A DNA stretch of 64,000 bases from Zhenhengia yiwuensis (GTDB taxonomy: Bacteria; Bacillota; Clostridia; Lachnospirales; Cellulosilyticaceae), in NCBI RefSeq assembly GCF_014384995.1, contig NZ_JACRSY010000001.1, forward strand, positions 62,001-126,000, given 5' to 3'. Below, piece by piece: positions 1 to 8,712 of this stretch. The notes under the pieces are model-generated. The model did not search any database and was not told where the DNA came from. It was given only the letters and a program-made list of their open reading frames with translations. Positions within the stretch are counted from its first letter, which is position 1. Every line of letters begins with the position of its first letter. The position numbers and the translations under genes are program-made.

Positions 1-683
1 TCATTATCATACATATGCTCATTTGTAATTTGACCTTGGTCCATAGAGACAATACGGTCAGCTACTTTCTTAGCAAACTCCATATCGTGTGTAATAATCA
101 ACATGCTCATACCTTTGACTTTTAAACTTTTAATAAGATTGGCTACATCATCTGTCAGTGCTGGATCAAGAGCAGAAGTAGGTTCATCAAAACACATGAG
201 TTTGGGATTAAGTGCTAAAGCACGCCCGATAGCAACACGTTGTTTCTGGCCACCAGAAAGTTCATAAGGATAACTGTTAGCTTTACCTGATAGACCTAAA
301 AAACCTAAAATATTTAGAGCATCTTGAGTAGCCTTTTCTTTTGCAATGCCTAATACACGGGTAGGAGCTTCAGTTATATTTTCTATTACAGAAAGGTGTG
401 GGAAAAGATTGAAGTTTTGAAAGACTAAGCCAATGTTTCGGCGAATAGCTTTTAAATCTTGTTTACTGGCATAGCGCCCATCTTTTAAGAGATAATTATT
501 TCCCAGGCAAATAGAGCCTGATTCACATTTCTCAAGATAATTAATACTACGTAAGAGTGTAGTCTTTCCACCCCCTGAAGGCCCCACTACAACAAGGATT
601 TCACCAGGATAAATATGAAGGTTTACACCTTTTAGAACGGCATTAGAGCCAAAGCTTTTATATAAGTTTTCAATATGTAGCAT
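1..683 (-). CDS. Polar amino-acid ABC transporter, ATP-binding subunit (partial, 3' end outside window)
   Basis: The reading frame opens with ATG at 683 (AGGAGGTCC just upstream) and runs off the left edge after about 227 codons, so only the C-terminal end is missing. Visible motifs are a Walker A (GPSGGGKTT), a Q-loop (FQNFNLFPHL), the ABC signature LSGGQKQR, a Walker B ending CFDEPTSALDP and the switch histidine in ITHDMEF. This is the GlnQ/HisP/TcyC family that powers uptake of polar amino acids at the inner face of the membrane. It is the last of three minus-strand genes after the binding protein and permease. The exact substrate (glutamine, cystine, arginine) cannot be read from this subunit. 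Confidence 0.95.
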   Translation of the reverse strand, partial: MLHIENLYKSFGSNAVLKGVNLHIYPGEILVVVGPSGGGKTTLLRSINYLEKCESGSICLGNNYLLKDGRYASKQDLKAIRRNIGLVFQNFNLFPHLSVIENITEAPTRVLGIAKEKATQDALNILGFLGLSGKANSYPYELSGGQKQRVAIGRALALNPKLMCFDEPTSALDPALTDDVANLIKSLKVKGMSMLIITHDMEFAKKVADRIVSMDQGQITNEHMYDN

Positions 684-694
684 AGAGGACCTCC

Positions 695-1357
695 TTATTG
701 GTAGTAATCATATTTTTTTTCTATAACAGTCATAATTTTAGATAAAATAGCTGTAAGGATGAGATAAACAATAGCAATGATAATAAGTGGTATTAAGGAA
801 GAATCGCGATTGCAGGCAATTTTTCCAACCTTTAAGAGCTCATCAAGTCCAATAATGTAAACGAGAGCTGTATCTTTAATAAGTGTGACAACTTCGTTGC
901 CTACAGGGGGCAATACACGCTTTAATGCCTGTGGAAAGATAATATGAAAGAAAGTCTCTCTACCAGAAATTCCAAGAACTTCTGCGCCTTCATACTGTCC
1001 TTTGTCAATAGAGGTAATGCCAGCTCTAAAAATCTCTGCAAAGTAAGCACCATAATTAAGAGAAAAGGCAAAAAGGGCAGCTGGGAAACGGTCAAAAGTA
1101 ATTCCTATAAGAGGAAGGCCAAAGAATACAAATACAATTTGAAGTAAAAGGGGAGTTCCGCGTATTACTACAATGTAAAGACTTGTAAGTGCCTTAACTA
1201 GTTTAAAACGGGATAGTCTCCCAAGTGCAAGTAGAATACCTAAAGGTATAGAAAAGATGAGGGTAAGTGCAAAAAGCTTTAGGGTAATCTCTAAACCTTC
1301 TAGTACTTGCGGCATAAGTAAAAGTGTATATTCAAAAATGTTGTTAATCATGTCCAT
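695..1357 (-). CDS. Polar amino-acid ABC transporter permease (HisM/GlnP family)
   Basis: A 220-residue integral membrane protein, usual length for this family, with about five hydrophobic segments. The conserved EAA loop that contacts the ATPase is visible around residues 120-145 (GAEVLGISGRETFFHIIFPQ), and the VIRGTPLLLQ motif lies near residue 65. It forms the membrane channel for the amino acid delivered by the lipoprotein encoded just upstream. Only 11 bases separate its stop from the start of the ATPase gene. The start has GGGGGAACC upstream. Family is certain; substrate is not. Confidence 0.95.
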   Translation of the reverse strand: MDMINNIFEYTLLLMPQVLEGLEITLKLFALTLIFSIPLGILLALGRLSRFKLVKALTSLYIVVIRGTPLLLQIVFVFFGLPLIGITFDRFPAALFAFSLNYGAYFAEIFRAGITSIDKGQYEGAEVLGISGRETFFHIIFPQALKRVLPPVGNEVVTLIKDTALVYIIGLDELLKVGKIACNRDSSLIPLIIIAIVYLILTAILSKIMTVIEKKYDYYQ

Positions 1358-1382
1358 AAAGGTTCCCCCTTAAAAATTAAAT

Positions 1383-2204
1383 TTATTTACTCACATCACT
1401 GCCAAACCATTTTTCAGAGATTGCAGTAAGTGTACCGTCTTCCTTAAGATCGTTATAAGCTTCGTTAAAAGCCTCTACAGCTGATGTGTCGCCTTTACGG
1501 AAGCCAACACCATATTCTTCAGCACCAAAGTCTTCATCTAAAATACGATACTTGTCAGACCCTTTTAAGCTTATATAATAACGTATGACAACTTCATCAG
1601 CTACAACAGCATCAATACGACCAATATCAAGATCCATAAGGGCCTGATTGTTATCTTCATAAGTTGTAGCTTTACCACCATCAAATGACTTATAGAGTTC
1701 AGTTTCTTTTTCCATTGCTGTAACAGCACTAGATTCACTTTGAGCCCCTATTTTCTTACCAGCAAGATCTGCTTTAGACTGTATAGATGAATCTGCCAGT
1801 ACAACTACAATTTGTTTATTATCTAGATAAGGCAAGGAAAAATCTACTTTTTCTTTACGTTCTGGTGTAATCGTATAGCCGTTCCAAATTAAATCGATAT
1901 TGCCAGCAGAAAGTTCAGCTTCTTTCATAGACCAGTCAATAGGTTGGAGGGTAACTTCTTTGCCTAACTTTTTACACATAGCAGTAGCTAAATCTACGTC
2001 ATATCCAGTTAGATTTCCATCTATATCTCTAAATCCGAGTGGTGCAAACGTATCGTCAAGACCGATAACCCAAGTATCTTTATCCACTATGGAAGAGGCT
2101 TTGTCAGAAGTAGTGTTGTCTGGTGTATTAGAGCAAGCTGCAAGACCTAGACTTAGTAATCCTATAAAAGATATAGTAAATAATTTCTTTACTAATTTTT
2201 TCAT
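1383..2204 (-). CDS. Extracellular amino-acid-binding lipoprotein of the ABC importer
   Basis: A 273-residue solute-binding protein (SBP_bac_3 family). It starts with a lipoprotein signal peptide: lysine-rich start, hydrophobic stretch and lipobox LAAC, with the acylated cysteine near residue 24. The mature part has family motifs such as TGYDVDLATAMCKKLGK and WNGYTITPERKEKVDFSLPY. It would be anchored on the outer face of the membrane and hand a polar amino acid to the permease encoded next. First gene of the three-gene minus-strand operon, with GGGGGAT before its ATG. Cystine or glutamine are possible ligands, not distinguished here. Confidence 0.95.
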   Translation of the reverse strand: MKKLVKKLFTISFIGLLSLGLAACSNTPDNTTSDKASSIVDKDTWVIGLDDTFAPLGFRDIDGNLTGYDVDLATAMCKKLGKEVTLQPIDWSMKEAELSAGNIDLIWNGYTITPERKEKVDFSLPYLDNKQIVVVLADSSIQSKADLAGKKIGAQSESSAVTAMEKETELYKSFDGGKATTYEDNNQALMDLDIGRIDAVVADEVVIRYYISLKGSDKYRILDEDFGAEEYGVGFRKGDTSAVEAFNEAYNDLKEDGTLTAISEKWFGSDVSK

Positions 2205-2322
2205 TATAAATCCCCCTTAATATAAATATATAGAATAATTAATTTAAACAATTTAGTATAGCAAAACTTTATCACATTAAAGTGAAGAAGTCAATGATTA
2301 TTCAAAAAAATTTAAGAGCATA

Positions 2323-2357
2323 AAAAAAGACTTCTTACAAGTATAGAAGTCTTTTTT
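2323..2357 (-). terminator. Intrinsic terminator after the MATE gene
   Basis: A perfect 12-bp stem (2323-2334 with 2346-2357) around an 11-base loop, with A and T runs at its outer ends. It lies directly beyond the stop of the minus-strand MATE gene and upstream of the amino-acid importer operon, so it separates two same-direction units. Confidence 0.85.
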
Positions 2358-2362
2358 GTATT

Positions 2363-3769
2363 TTATAATTTAATTTTAATCCAGTTACCTTCAGAGAAAC
2401 GGATGATATTAAGAATAAGACGTAGCCCCTGATCAAGAAGTAGTGCAATCCATGCCCCAAATAGTCCAAGTCCTAATGGGTAACAAAGAATATATGTAAT
2501 AATAGGTCTAATAACTAAAATGCTGATAAAAGAAGTACGTGCTACGAATTTAGTATCTCCTGCCCCACGTAGTGAACCAGAAATGATAACTTGAGAAATC
2601 TGAAGAGGGGATACAGCTGCTACAATAAGCATAATGACACTTCCAAGAGCAATAATTTGTGGATCGTCTGTAAAAGCACCTATAAGAGGTATACGTCCAA
2701 AAATATAACCTAATACTAAAATGGATGATAAGATAAGACCAATACGCTGAGCGGTTTTACCATAAATAATAGAAAGGTCTGAACGTTTTGCACCAAGGTG
2801 ACGACCTACCAGTGAAGAAGCAGCCATACTCATACCATCCCCAGCACTGAAAGTCATATTTAAAATGTTATTGCAGATTTGATGTGTTGCAAAAGCAACT
2901 GTACCAAGACTCGTAATCATTTTAGTATAGGCTAGGAAACCTATACGCATACAGAGCTGTTCTACCATAGCACTGCTACTGATATTAAAAATACTTTTTA
3001 ATATTTTAAAATCTAGTTTCCAACTATCTTTAAGATGAAGTTTAAGTGGTGTTTTAGAACGAATAATCCCATAGGTAGAAATACTAAAAGCTACTATATT
3101 GCCAAGTACAGTAGCAATACCAGCACCGGCTACACCAAGAGCTGGAAAGCCAAAATGTCCCCCAATAAGTAAAAAGTTGAATACAAGATTAACGAGGTTA
3201 GCGGTAATATTCGTATACATAGCAATCTTAGTATTACCTGCACCTCGTTGAGCAGCATTAATATTCAGACTAAGTGCGTTGAAGAACATACCAATAACAA
3301 TAATTCTAAAGTAAATAGTAGCATCAGTAAGTGTGTCACTACCTGCTCCCATCCAGTTTAAAATAGGTCTAGCAAAAATAAACCCTATACAGGCTAAAAG
3401 AGCTGAAAGAATACCTACTAAGATAATAGACTGACGTAGAATTTTATTAGCACTTACATAGTCTTCCTCACCACATCTCCTTGCAACTAATGCCGTTACC
3501 CCAATGTTAAGGGAAAAGATAATAGCAAGTAGAATAAAGGTAGGTTGCTGTGTAATCCCTACGGCAGCAATAGCTTCTGCACCAAGTATACCTACCATCA
3601 TAGTATCCATAGCACCGACTAAACTAACCAGCACTCTTTCTACAGCAGATGGCCAAGCGAGATTAATCGTATTTTGATAAATCTGTTTAGAAGGTGGAAT
3701 AGTACCAATTTGCTGAGCCGGTTTAATCATTTTTTCACAATTAAAAAAGTTAGATAAACTAAGTTCCAT
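2363..3769 (-). CDS. MATE family multidrug/cation efflux protein
   Basis: About 468 residues with 12 predicted hydrophobic segments in two similar halves, the MatE architecture. These proteins export drugs or metabolites in exchange for Na+ or H+. Family-like stretches include AWPSAVERVLVSLVGAMDTM near the N-terminus and RGAGDTKF in the second half. Start choice is uncertain: the frame is open to an ATG at 3781, but GGGGAG abuts that codon with no spacing, so the next ATG (3769, spacing 12) is preferred; a third ATG lies 13 codons later. A perfect terminator follows. The exported substrate is unknown. Confidence 0.9.
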   Translation of the reverse strand: MELSLSNFFNCEKMIKPAQQIGTIPPSKQIYQNTINLAWPSAVERVLVSLVGAMDTMMVGILGAEAIAAVGITQQPTFILLAIIFSLNIGVTALVARRCGEEDYVSANKILRQSIILVGILSALLACIGFIFARPILNWMGAGSDTLTDATIYFRIIVIGMFFNALSLNINAAQRGAGNTKIAMYTNITANLVNLVFNFLLIGGHFGFPALGVAGAGIATVLGNIVAFSISTYGIIRSKTPLKLHLKDSWKLDFKILKSIFNISSSAMVEQLCMRIGFLAYTKMITSLGTVAFATHQICNNILNMTFSAGDGMSMAASSLVGRHLGAKRSDLSIIYGKTAQRIGLILSSILVLGYIFGRIPLIGAFTDDPQIIALGSVIMLIVAAVSPLQISQVIISGSLRGAGDTKFVARTSFISILVIRPIITYILCYPLGLGLFGAWIALLLDQGLRLILNIIRFSEGNWIKIKL

Positions 3770-3862
3770 TGTATGTGACATCTCCCCAATAATACATAGT
3801 ATAATTTAATATTTCAACTTATTAATATACTATAGATTACTATATATTACAATGAACATAAG

Positions 3863-5059
3863 TTAAGATTTAGATATTTTTAAGTAAGCATAATCTAAAG
3901 CAGATTCTAAATTGCTAAGGGATTTACCACCGCCTTGAGCAGAGAAATAACTGCCGCCACCACGGCCATCGATAAGGGTAATACTATCTTTCAGAAGGGT
4001 ATCCATATTAAATTTCTTCAGCTCTTTAGAACACATAAAGATGAGATAGGCCTGCTCATCTAGCATAAGTCCAAGAAGGGCAATAGTATTTGGAGTAGCA
4101 GTAAGTTTAGAACCTAGCAACTGTACTTCTTTAAGTGTCCTATTTGAGAAGGACTTTTTGACAATGTGGCAATTGCGAATAATAGGGGCTTCTTCAAGTA
4201 AGCCTTTTACTTCGAATTCTGCAATTTTTTCTTTAAGCTTTCGGTTTTCGCTTATAAGGGTATTGGTATGTTGAGTAAGCGTTTCTACTCTAGTGAGAAC
4301 ATCTTGTTCATTGCCTTTAAGCATATGGCAAAGATGACGTACAAATTGGTCTTTAGAAAGGCTATCTGCTACACCGCGGTCCCCAGCAAGGAAGGTGATA
4401 CGAAGATTTGTTTTATTCTTTTCCCATTTTATGAGTTTAATGAGCTGAACTTCTATGGTTGAAGAAGGATGTGTACCACAGCAAGGATTAATGTCTAGGT
4501 CTCCTATTTTTACAATACGAATCGGTTCGTAAGTTTTAGGAAGAGATTTTCTAATATTTAATTTTTTAAGCTCTTGCTTAGTAGGATAGAGGATTTCTAC
4601 TTGAATATTTTCGTTAATAATAGCATTGGCAAGACGTTCTCCTTCTAAAAGCTGCTCAGATGTAAGCATTTTATCAATATCAATTGTACAGATTTCCCTA
4701 CCTAAATGAAAGCTTACTGTGTTAGCCTGGAAAGCATCTAAAAGACAGGCCGATAGAATATGCTGAGCCATGTGTTGTTGCATATGATCTAGTCTACGTG
4801 CCCAGTCTAAACGGCATTTCGCCTTATGAATTTTAATTGGTTTTTTAGGGCTTACATGATAGATGGTGCCGTTTTCTTCATAGACATAAGTGATCGGTGA
4901 GTCTTCTATAAAACCTGTATCACTTGGCTGGCCACCGCCTTCGGGATAGAAAGCTGTTTGATCAAGAACAATATGAAAGTCTCCGCTTTTTTCAGTAATA
5001 GAAACTACTTCAGCAGTAAAAGTTTTTTGATAAGGATTAGTATAGTAAAGTTTTGACAT
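3863..5059 (-). CDS. AlaX-type alanyl-tRNA editing protein with DHHA1 domain
   Basis: A 398-residue stand-alone editing-domain protein. Residues 1-235 resemble the second additional domain of alanyl-tRNA synthetase, with the zinc-binding HMAQH motif near residue 97 and CCGTH near 193. A coiled stretch follows (about 255-285), then a C-terminal DHHA1 domain with glycine-rich DGRGGGSYF and AQGGG. This is the long AlaX form, which clears Ser- or Gly-mischarged tRNA-Ala in the cytoplasm. No aminoacylation domain is present. AAAGGAG precedes the ATG. It reads towards the MATE gene with an 81-base or slightly longer gap. Confidence 0.92.
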   Translation of the reverse strand: MSKLYYTNPYQKTFTAEVVSITEKSGDFHIVLDQTAFYPEGGGQPSDTGFIEDSPITYVYEENGTIYHVSPKKPIKIHKAKCRLDWARRLDHMQQHMAQHILSACLLDAFQANTVSFHLGREICTIDIDKMLTSEQLLEGERLANAIINENIQVEILYPTKQELKKLNIRKSLPKTYEPIRIVKIGDLDINPCCGTHPSSTIEVQLIKLIKWEKNKTNLRITFLAGDRGVADSLSKDQFVRHLCHMLKGNEQDVLTRVETLTQHTNTLISENRKLKEKIAEFEVKGLLEEAPIIRNCHIVKKSFSNRTLKEVQLLGSKLTATPNTIALLGLMLDEQAYLIFMCSKELKKFNMDTLLKDSITLIDGRGGGSYFSAQGGGKSLSNLESALDYAYLKISKS

Positions 5060-5153
5060 GGTATAGCTCCTTTATTAATAATAAAAAATTGGTTATAGTA
5101 AATGTAAGTAATGTTATCAGTATAACAGGGTATAGGTATAAAGCGAAAGGTTA

Positions 5154-5182
5154 TTGTTTTTTGAAGATAAGGTAGCTATAAT
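5154..5182 (+). promoter_or_regulatory. Sigma-A promoter for the DUF445-helD unit
   Basis: TTGTTT at 5154-5159, a 17-base spacer and TATAAT at 5177-5182. It lies 39 bases upstream of the DUF445 start codon and points to the plus strand. Confidence 0.7.
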
Positions 5183-5221
5183 AAAAGACTAGACAAAAGA
5201 GGACATCTAAGGAGGAAGGAT

Positions 5222-6112
5222 ATGAACTTAGAATTTTTAATAGGACCTTTAGTAGGTGGCTTAATCGGTTATATTACAAATGGCATTGCGATTAAAATGC
5301 TATTTAGACCACTAAGACCCCTTTATTTATTTGGGAAAAGAGTGCCTTTTACCCAAGGAATTATTCCAAAGGAAAGAGATCGTATAGCACATAGCGTTGG
5401 AGAAGTAGTAGCTAGAGAACTTATTAATCAAGAGACACTTAAAGAGAACCTTCTTTCACAAGAAATGTATACAAAAATAGAACGTGGTATAGAAGAATGG
5501 TTTATAAGTCAAAAGCAATCTAAAAAGACTGTAAGGCAGATACTTTGTGAAATGAGTACTCCTAAAGTTATTGAGGACTTATCAGATACATTAAAAGAAA
5601 AAGTTACAGATCTTTCTTATAAAAAGATAGTAGAGCTAGATATAGCAAGTAGTCTTTCAGAGTCGGCATGTAAAGAAATTAAGGGTCAACTTGGCATGTT
5701 TGCTATGTTTATGAATGATAGTATGATCGAAACTGCTAAATTAAAAATTGAAGAGCTTATTAACAAGATGATAGAAGAAAAAGCTGAAGATATGATTTAT
5801 GATGTCATTGATAAAGAAGGTGATAAGCTTTTAGATGCATCTATTGAAACTGTTGCAGAGCATATAGAAGAATACTTGCCTAAGATTAAATATATTTTAA
5901 TGAAGCAGTATACAGCTGTTGTAGAAACTCAGTTAGGAGATATGCTAGAGGGGCTAAATATTGAAAAGATTGTAGAAGATAAAATTAAAGCTTTTGATAT
6001 GATAGAGCTTGAAAAACTTATTTTAGATATTATGGATAAAGAGTTAAAAGCAATTATATGGCTAGGTGCTGTAATCGGTGTTATCATGGGAACAATTATG
6101 AGTTTATTTTAG
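5222..6112 (+). CDS. DUF445 family membrane-anchored protein
   Basis: 296 residues with a hydrophobic N-terminal segment (residues 4-28, motif GGLIGYITNGIAIKMLF) typical of the DUF445/YheB family. A long charged, mostly helical middle part follows, then a C-terminal membrane segment (about 278-295). The family has no firmly established biochemical role that I know of. An AAGGAGG site precedes the ATG. The next gene, a HelD-type helicase, begins 11 bases after its stop, so the two are probably co-transcribed from the promoter at 5154. Confidence 0.88.
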   Translation: MNLEFLIGPLVGGLIGYITNGIAIKMLFRPLRPLYLFGKRVPFTQGIIPKERDRIAHSVGEVVARELINQETLKENLLSQEMYTKIERGIEEWFISQKQSKKTVRQILCEMSTPKVIEDLSDTLKEKVTDLSYKKIVELDIASSLSESACKEIKGQLGMFAMFMNDSMIETAKLKIEELINKMIEEKAEDMIYDVIDKEGDKLLDASIETVAEHIEEYLPKIKYILMKQYTAVVETQLGDMLEGLNIEKIVEDKIKAFDMIELEKLILDIMDKELKAIIWLGAVIGVIMGTIMSLF

Positions 6113-6123
6113 AAGAGAAGGAT

Positions 6124-8385
6124 ATGGGGCAAATGAGCGAATATAAAACAGCATTAGAAGAAGAAAAAAAGTATTTAGAACGTGTAACGGAATTCCTAGA
6201 AGAACAAATTCAAGGTTGTGGTATTGATATAAAAGGACAGAGAAAAAATCTTGTAGACATTAGAAGAGAAATGTATACAGAGGGCTCACGTTATACAGAT
6301 GAGATGGACCGTATGGCTGAGCTTAATCAGTATATTACAATGGAAGCTGTTGAAAGCTCTCAGTATAAACATAAACTAGAAACACTAAAAAAATATGAAA
6401 AGATGATAGATAAACCTTATTTTGGACGTTTTGACTTTGCAGAAGAAGGTGAAGAGAAGGAATCTATTTATGTAGGCTATCATAATATCATGAATGATGA
6501 TACTTATGAGGTATTAGCTTATGACTGGCGTGCACCTATTGCTAGTGTTTTTTATAGAAGTGAATTAGGACCTGCTAAATATATAGCACCTTATGGAGAA
6601 ATTGAAGGAGAAGTATCTCTTAAGAGACAGTATGAGATTAAAAAAGGAGAATTAGAGTACTTCTTTGATTGTAGCTTAACGATTACCGATGAACTCTTAC
6701 AGCAAGCATTAGGTAAAAATACATCCAGTAAAATGAAAAATATTGTGGAAACCATTCAAAAAGAGCAGGACCAGATCATAAGGGATAGGGAAAATGACCT
6801 TCTCATTGTGCAGGGCGTAGCAGGAAGTGGTAAAACATCTATTGCTATGCATCGTGTGGCCTTTTTGCTCTATGACAGATTAGAAAGTGGTTTAACACAT
6901 AATCAGATTATGATTTTATCACCTAATCATCTTTTTGGAGAATATATTTCTAATGTTCTTCCAGAACTAGGGGAGGAAGATGTAGCTCACTTTACAGTAG
7001 AAGATATTTTTGAAAAATATTTTGGAAATCATTTACGTATACGTAATCGTAATAGTCAAATGGAATATATTATCGGAAGTAAGCATAGACAAAAAGTAAG
7101 AGAAACAATTGCTTTTAAAGGTTCAAAAGCGTATATAGAACTTTTAGATCGTTTGGTGGATTACTGTGAAACACATATGATTAAATTTACGGATATTTAT
7201 TATGATAAGGAAATTGTTGTAGATAAGGATACATTAAAAAAAGATTTCTTAGATAATGCCATTAATATGTCTATTGTTAAGAGGCTAAATCGTATCGAAA
7301 GAATTATACTTGAGAAAATTAAACCTTTAGAGAAAGAAAAAAGAAAAGAAGTACTAGAAGAAATCGAAGCTTCTGGTGCATATGCCTTTGAAGAAGAGCG
7401 TAGATGTAAGGAAGTACTTAATGAATTTAGACAAGAGGTATTCAATCAGCTGAATCGTTTTATAAGGGTTAATATTTTCTTTGTGTATAAAAGAATGTTT
7501 ACAGATGAAAAGCTCTTTAATCAGTTAGCTAAAGGACTTGATATGCCGTATAATGCTTTCCAAATGATGCGTTATAGCCTACGCGCTTTAAGACCAGAGT
7601 GTATACCTTATGAAGATGGAGTTGCCTTACTTTACTTAAAGCTTAAAATAGAAGGTACTAATCTTTATCAAGGCATTAGACAGGTTGTTATTGATGAAGC
7701 ACAAGATTATTATCCAATACATTACAAAGTATTTGGGGAGCTCTTTAAAGGTGTACAGTATACTGTTCTAGGAGATGTGTGTCAAACTATTGAAAAGGAG
7801 GCTAGCCATACGATTTATGATGATGCCATAGAACTTTTAAATCCTAAACGTGCACTTAAGCTAGAACTTAATAAAAGCTACCGTTCTTCTTATGAAATTA
7901 ATCAGTTGGCTATGAACTTAAGAGAAGATCAAAAGGCTTGTATTGCTATTGAAAGACATGAAGAGGCTCCTCTTATGCAAAAAGCTAATAATGAGGAAGA
8001 TTTAAATGAAAAGATAGTGAATCAGGTAAAGGCTTATAAAGCAGCTGGACTTGAAAGTATTGCTATCTTGTGTAAAACAAAAGGTGAGGTACATGAAGCC
8101 TATGAAGCTTTAAAAGACCAGTTAGAGCTTAGTATTTTATCTTCAGATGATACGATACTTGAAAAAGGTATTCTCATTATGCCAATTTATATGGCAAAAG
8201 GATTAGAATATGATGGGGTCGTTGTTTATGATGCAAACGCTGAGAGGTATAAAGAAGCTTTTGATAAACAACTTTTATATATTGCAACTACAAGAGCACT
8301 TCATAGACTTTCCTTTATTTATAAAGGCCAGATAAGTCCTTTCTTAGAAGAAGCCATCAAGAAGGGAAGCATTGACAAGGCATAG
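6124..8385 (+). CDS. helD: HelD-type UvrD/Rep-family helicase (RNA polymerase recycling factor family)
   Basis: A 753-residue superfamily-1 ATPase close in length to Bacillus HelD (about 774). It has an N-terminal coiled-coil arm (residues 5-80), Walker A GVAGSGKTS at about 230-238, Walker B VIDEAQDY near 521-528, and a motif VI-like ATTRALHRL near the end. In Bacillus HelD pries stalled RNA polymerase off DNA. The frame is open to 6058 inside the upstream gene; ATG 6124 is preferred because GAGAAGG sits just before it, and a further ATG at 6133 is possible. No nuclease domain is visible, unlike RecB or AddA. Confidence 0.9.
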   Translation: MGQMSEYKTALEEEKKYLERVTEFLEEQIQGCGIDIKGQRKNLVDIRREMYTEGSRYTDEMDRMAELNQYITMEAVESSQYKHKLETLKKYEKMIDKPYFGRFDFAEEGEEKESIYVGYHNIMNDDTYEVLAYDWRAPIASVFYRSELGPAKYIAPYGEIEGEVSLKRQYEIKKGELEYFFDCSLTITDELLQQALGKNTSSKMKNIVETIQKEQDQIIRDRENDLLIVQGVAGSGKTSIAMHRVAFLLYDRLESGLTHNQIMILSPNHLFGEYISNVLPELGEEDVAHFTVEDIFEKYFGNHLRIRNRNSQMEYIIGSKHRQKVRETIAFKGSKAYIELLDRLVDYCETHMIKFTDIYYDKEIVVDKDTLKKDFLDNAINMSIVKRLNRIERIILEKIKPLEKEKRKEVLEEIEASGAYAFEEERRCKEVLNEFRQEVFNQLNRFIRVNIFFVYKRMFTDEKLFNQLAKGLDMPYNAFQMMRYSLRALRPECIPYEDGVALLYLKLKIEGTNLYQGIRQVVIDEAQDYYPIHYKVFGELFKGVQYTVLGDVCQTIEKEASHTIYDDAIELLNPKRALKLELNKSYRSSYEINQLAMNLREDQKACIAIERHEEAPLMQKANNEEDLNEKIVNQVKAYKAAGLESIAILCKTKGEVHEAYEALKDQLELSILSSDDTILEKGILIMPIYMAKGLEYDGVVVYDANAERYKEAFDKQLLYIATTRALHRLSFIYKGQISPFLEEAIKKGSIDKA

Positions 8386-8423
8386 AGGATGCACTAATAT
8401 ACTACTTGAAAAACTTAATAATT

Positions 8424-8582
8424 GTTAGAGGTGCTATTTACTAGCTTAATAGGGAAACAGATGCAATTGCTGTACGGTCCCGCCGCTGTGATGAGGAGAA
8501 ACGATGATAAACCACTTTCTTAAAAAAGAAGGGAAGGGCATCGTTTTGATGATTCTAAGTCAGAAGACCTGCCTTTTAATAA
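8424..8582 (+). ncRNA. Cobalamin (adenosylcobalamin) riboswitch aptamer
   Basis: The leader of cbiD holds the conserved blocks of the cobalamin riboswitch in order. They are AGGTGC near 8429, AATAGGGAAACAG near 8448-8460, GGTCCCGCCGCTGTGATG near 8476-8493, AGGAGAAAC, CCACTT, GGGAAGG near 8531-8537, and the B12 box AGTCAGAAGACCTGCC near 8558-8573. The aptamer binds cobalamin and is expected to switch off the following operon when the vitamin is abundant. Outer boundaries are approximate. Confidence 0.95.
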
Positions 8583-8659
8583 AACACTATGAACTCTACG
8601 AGCGATGGAGGGTGTGCGAAACATAACTGAAAAACAGTTATGTATTTTAGCGTGCATTG

Positions 8660-8689
8660 AATCTCCCACTTGTAGTGGGAGATTTTTTT
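8660..8689 (+). terminator. Riboswitch-controlled intrinsic terminator before cbiD
   Basis: A 10-bp stem (8660-8669 with 8675-8684) with a 5-base loop and an uninterrupted T run to 8689, located between the aptamer and the first coding region. It is the likely off-state structure of the cobalamin riboswitch. A second 9-bp hairpin (8621-8629 with 8635-8643) lies between aptamer and terminator and may take part in switching. I could not identify a convincing antiterminator by eye. Confidence 0.88.
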
Positions 8690-8712
8690 ATAACTAAAAA
8701 AGGAGTTTGCCT

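Noticed and set aside
6058..6123. 22-residue N-terminal extension of the helicase frame
   Set aside because: It lies inside the end of the DUF445 gene in another frame, and a ribosome site with ATG 6124 explains the start.
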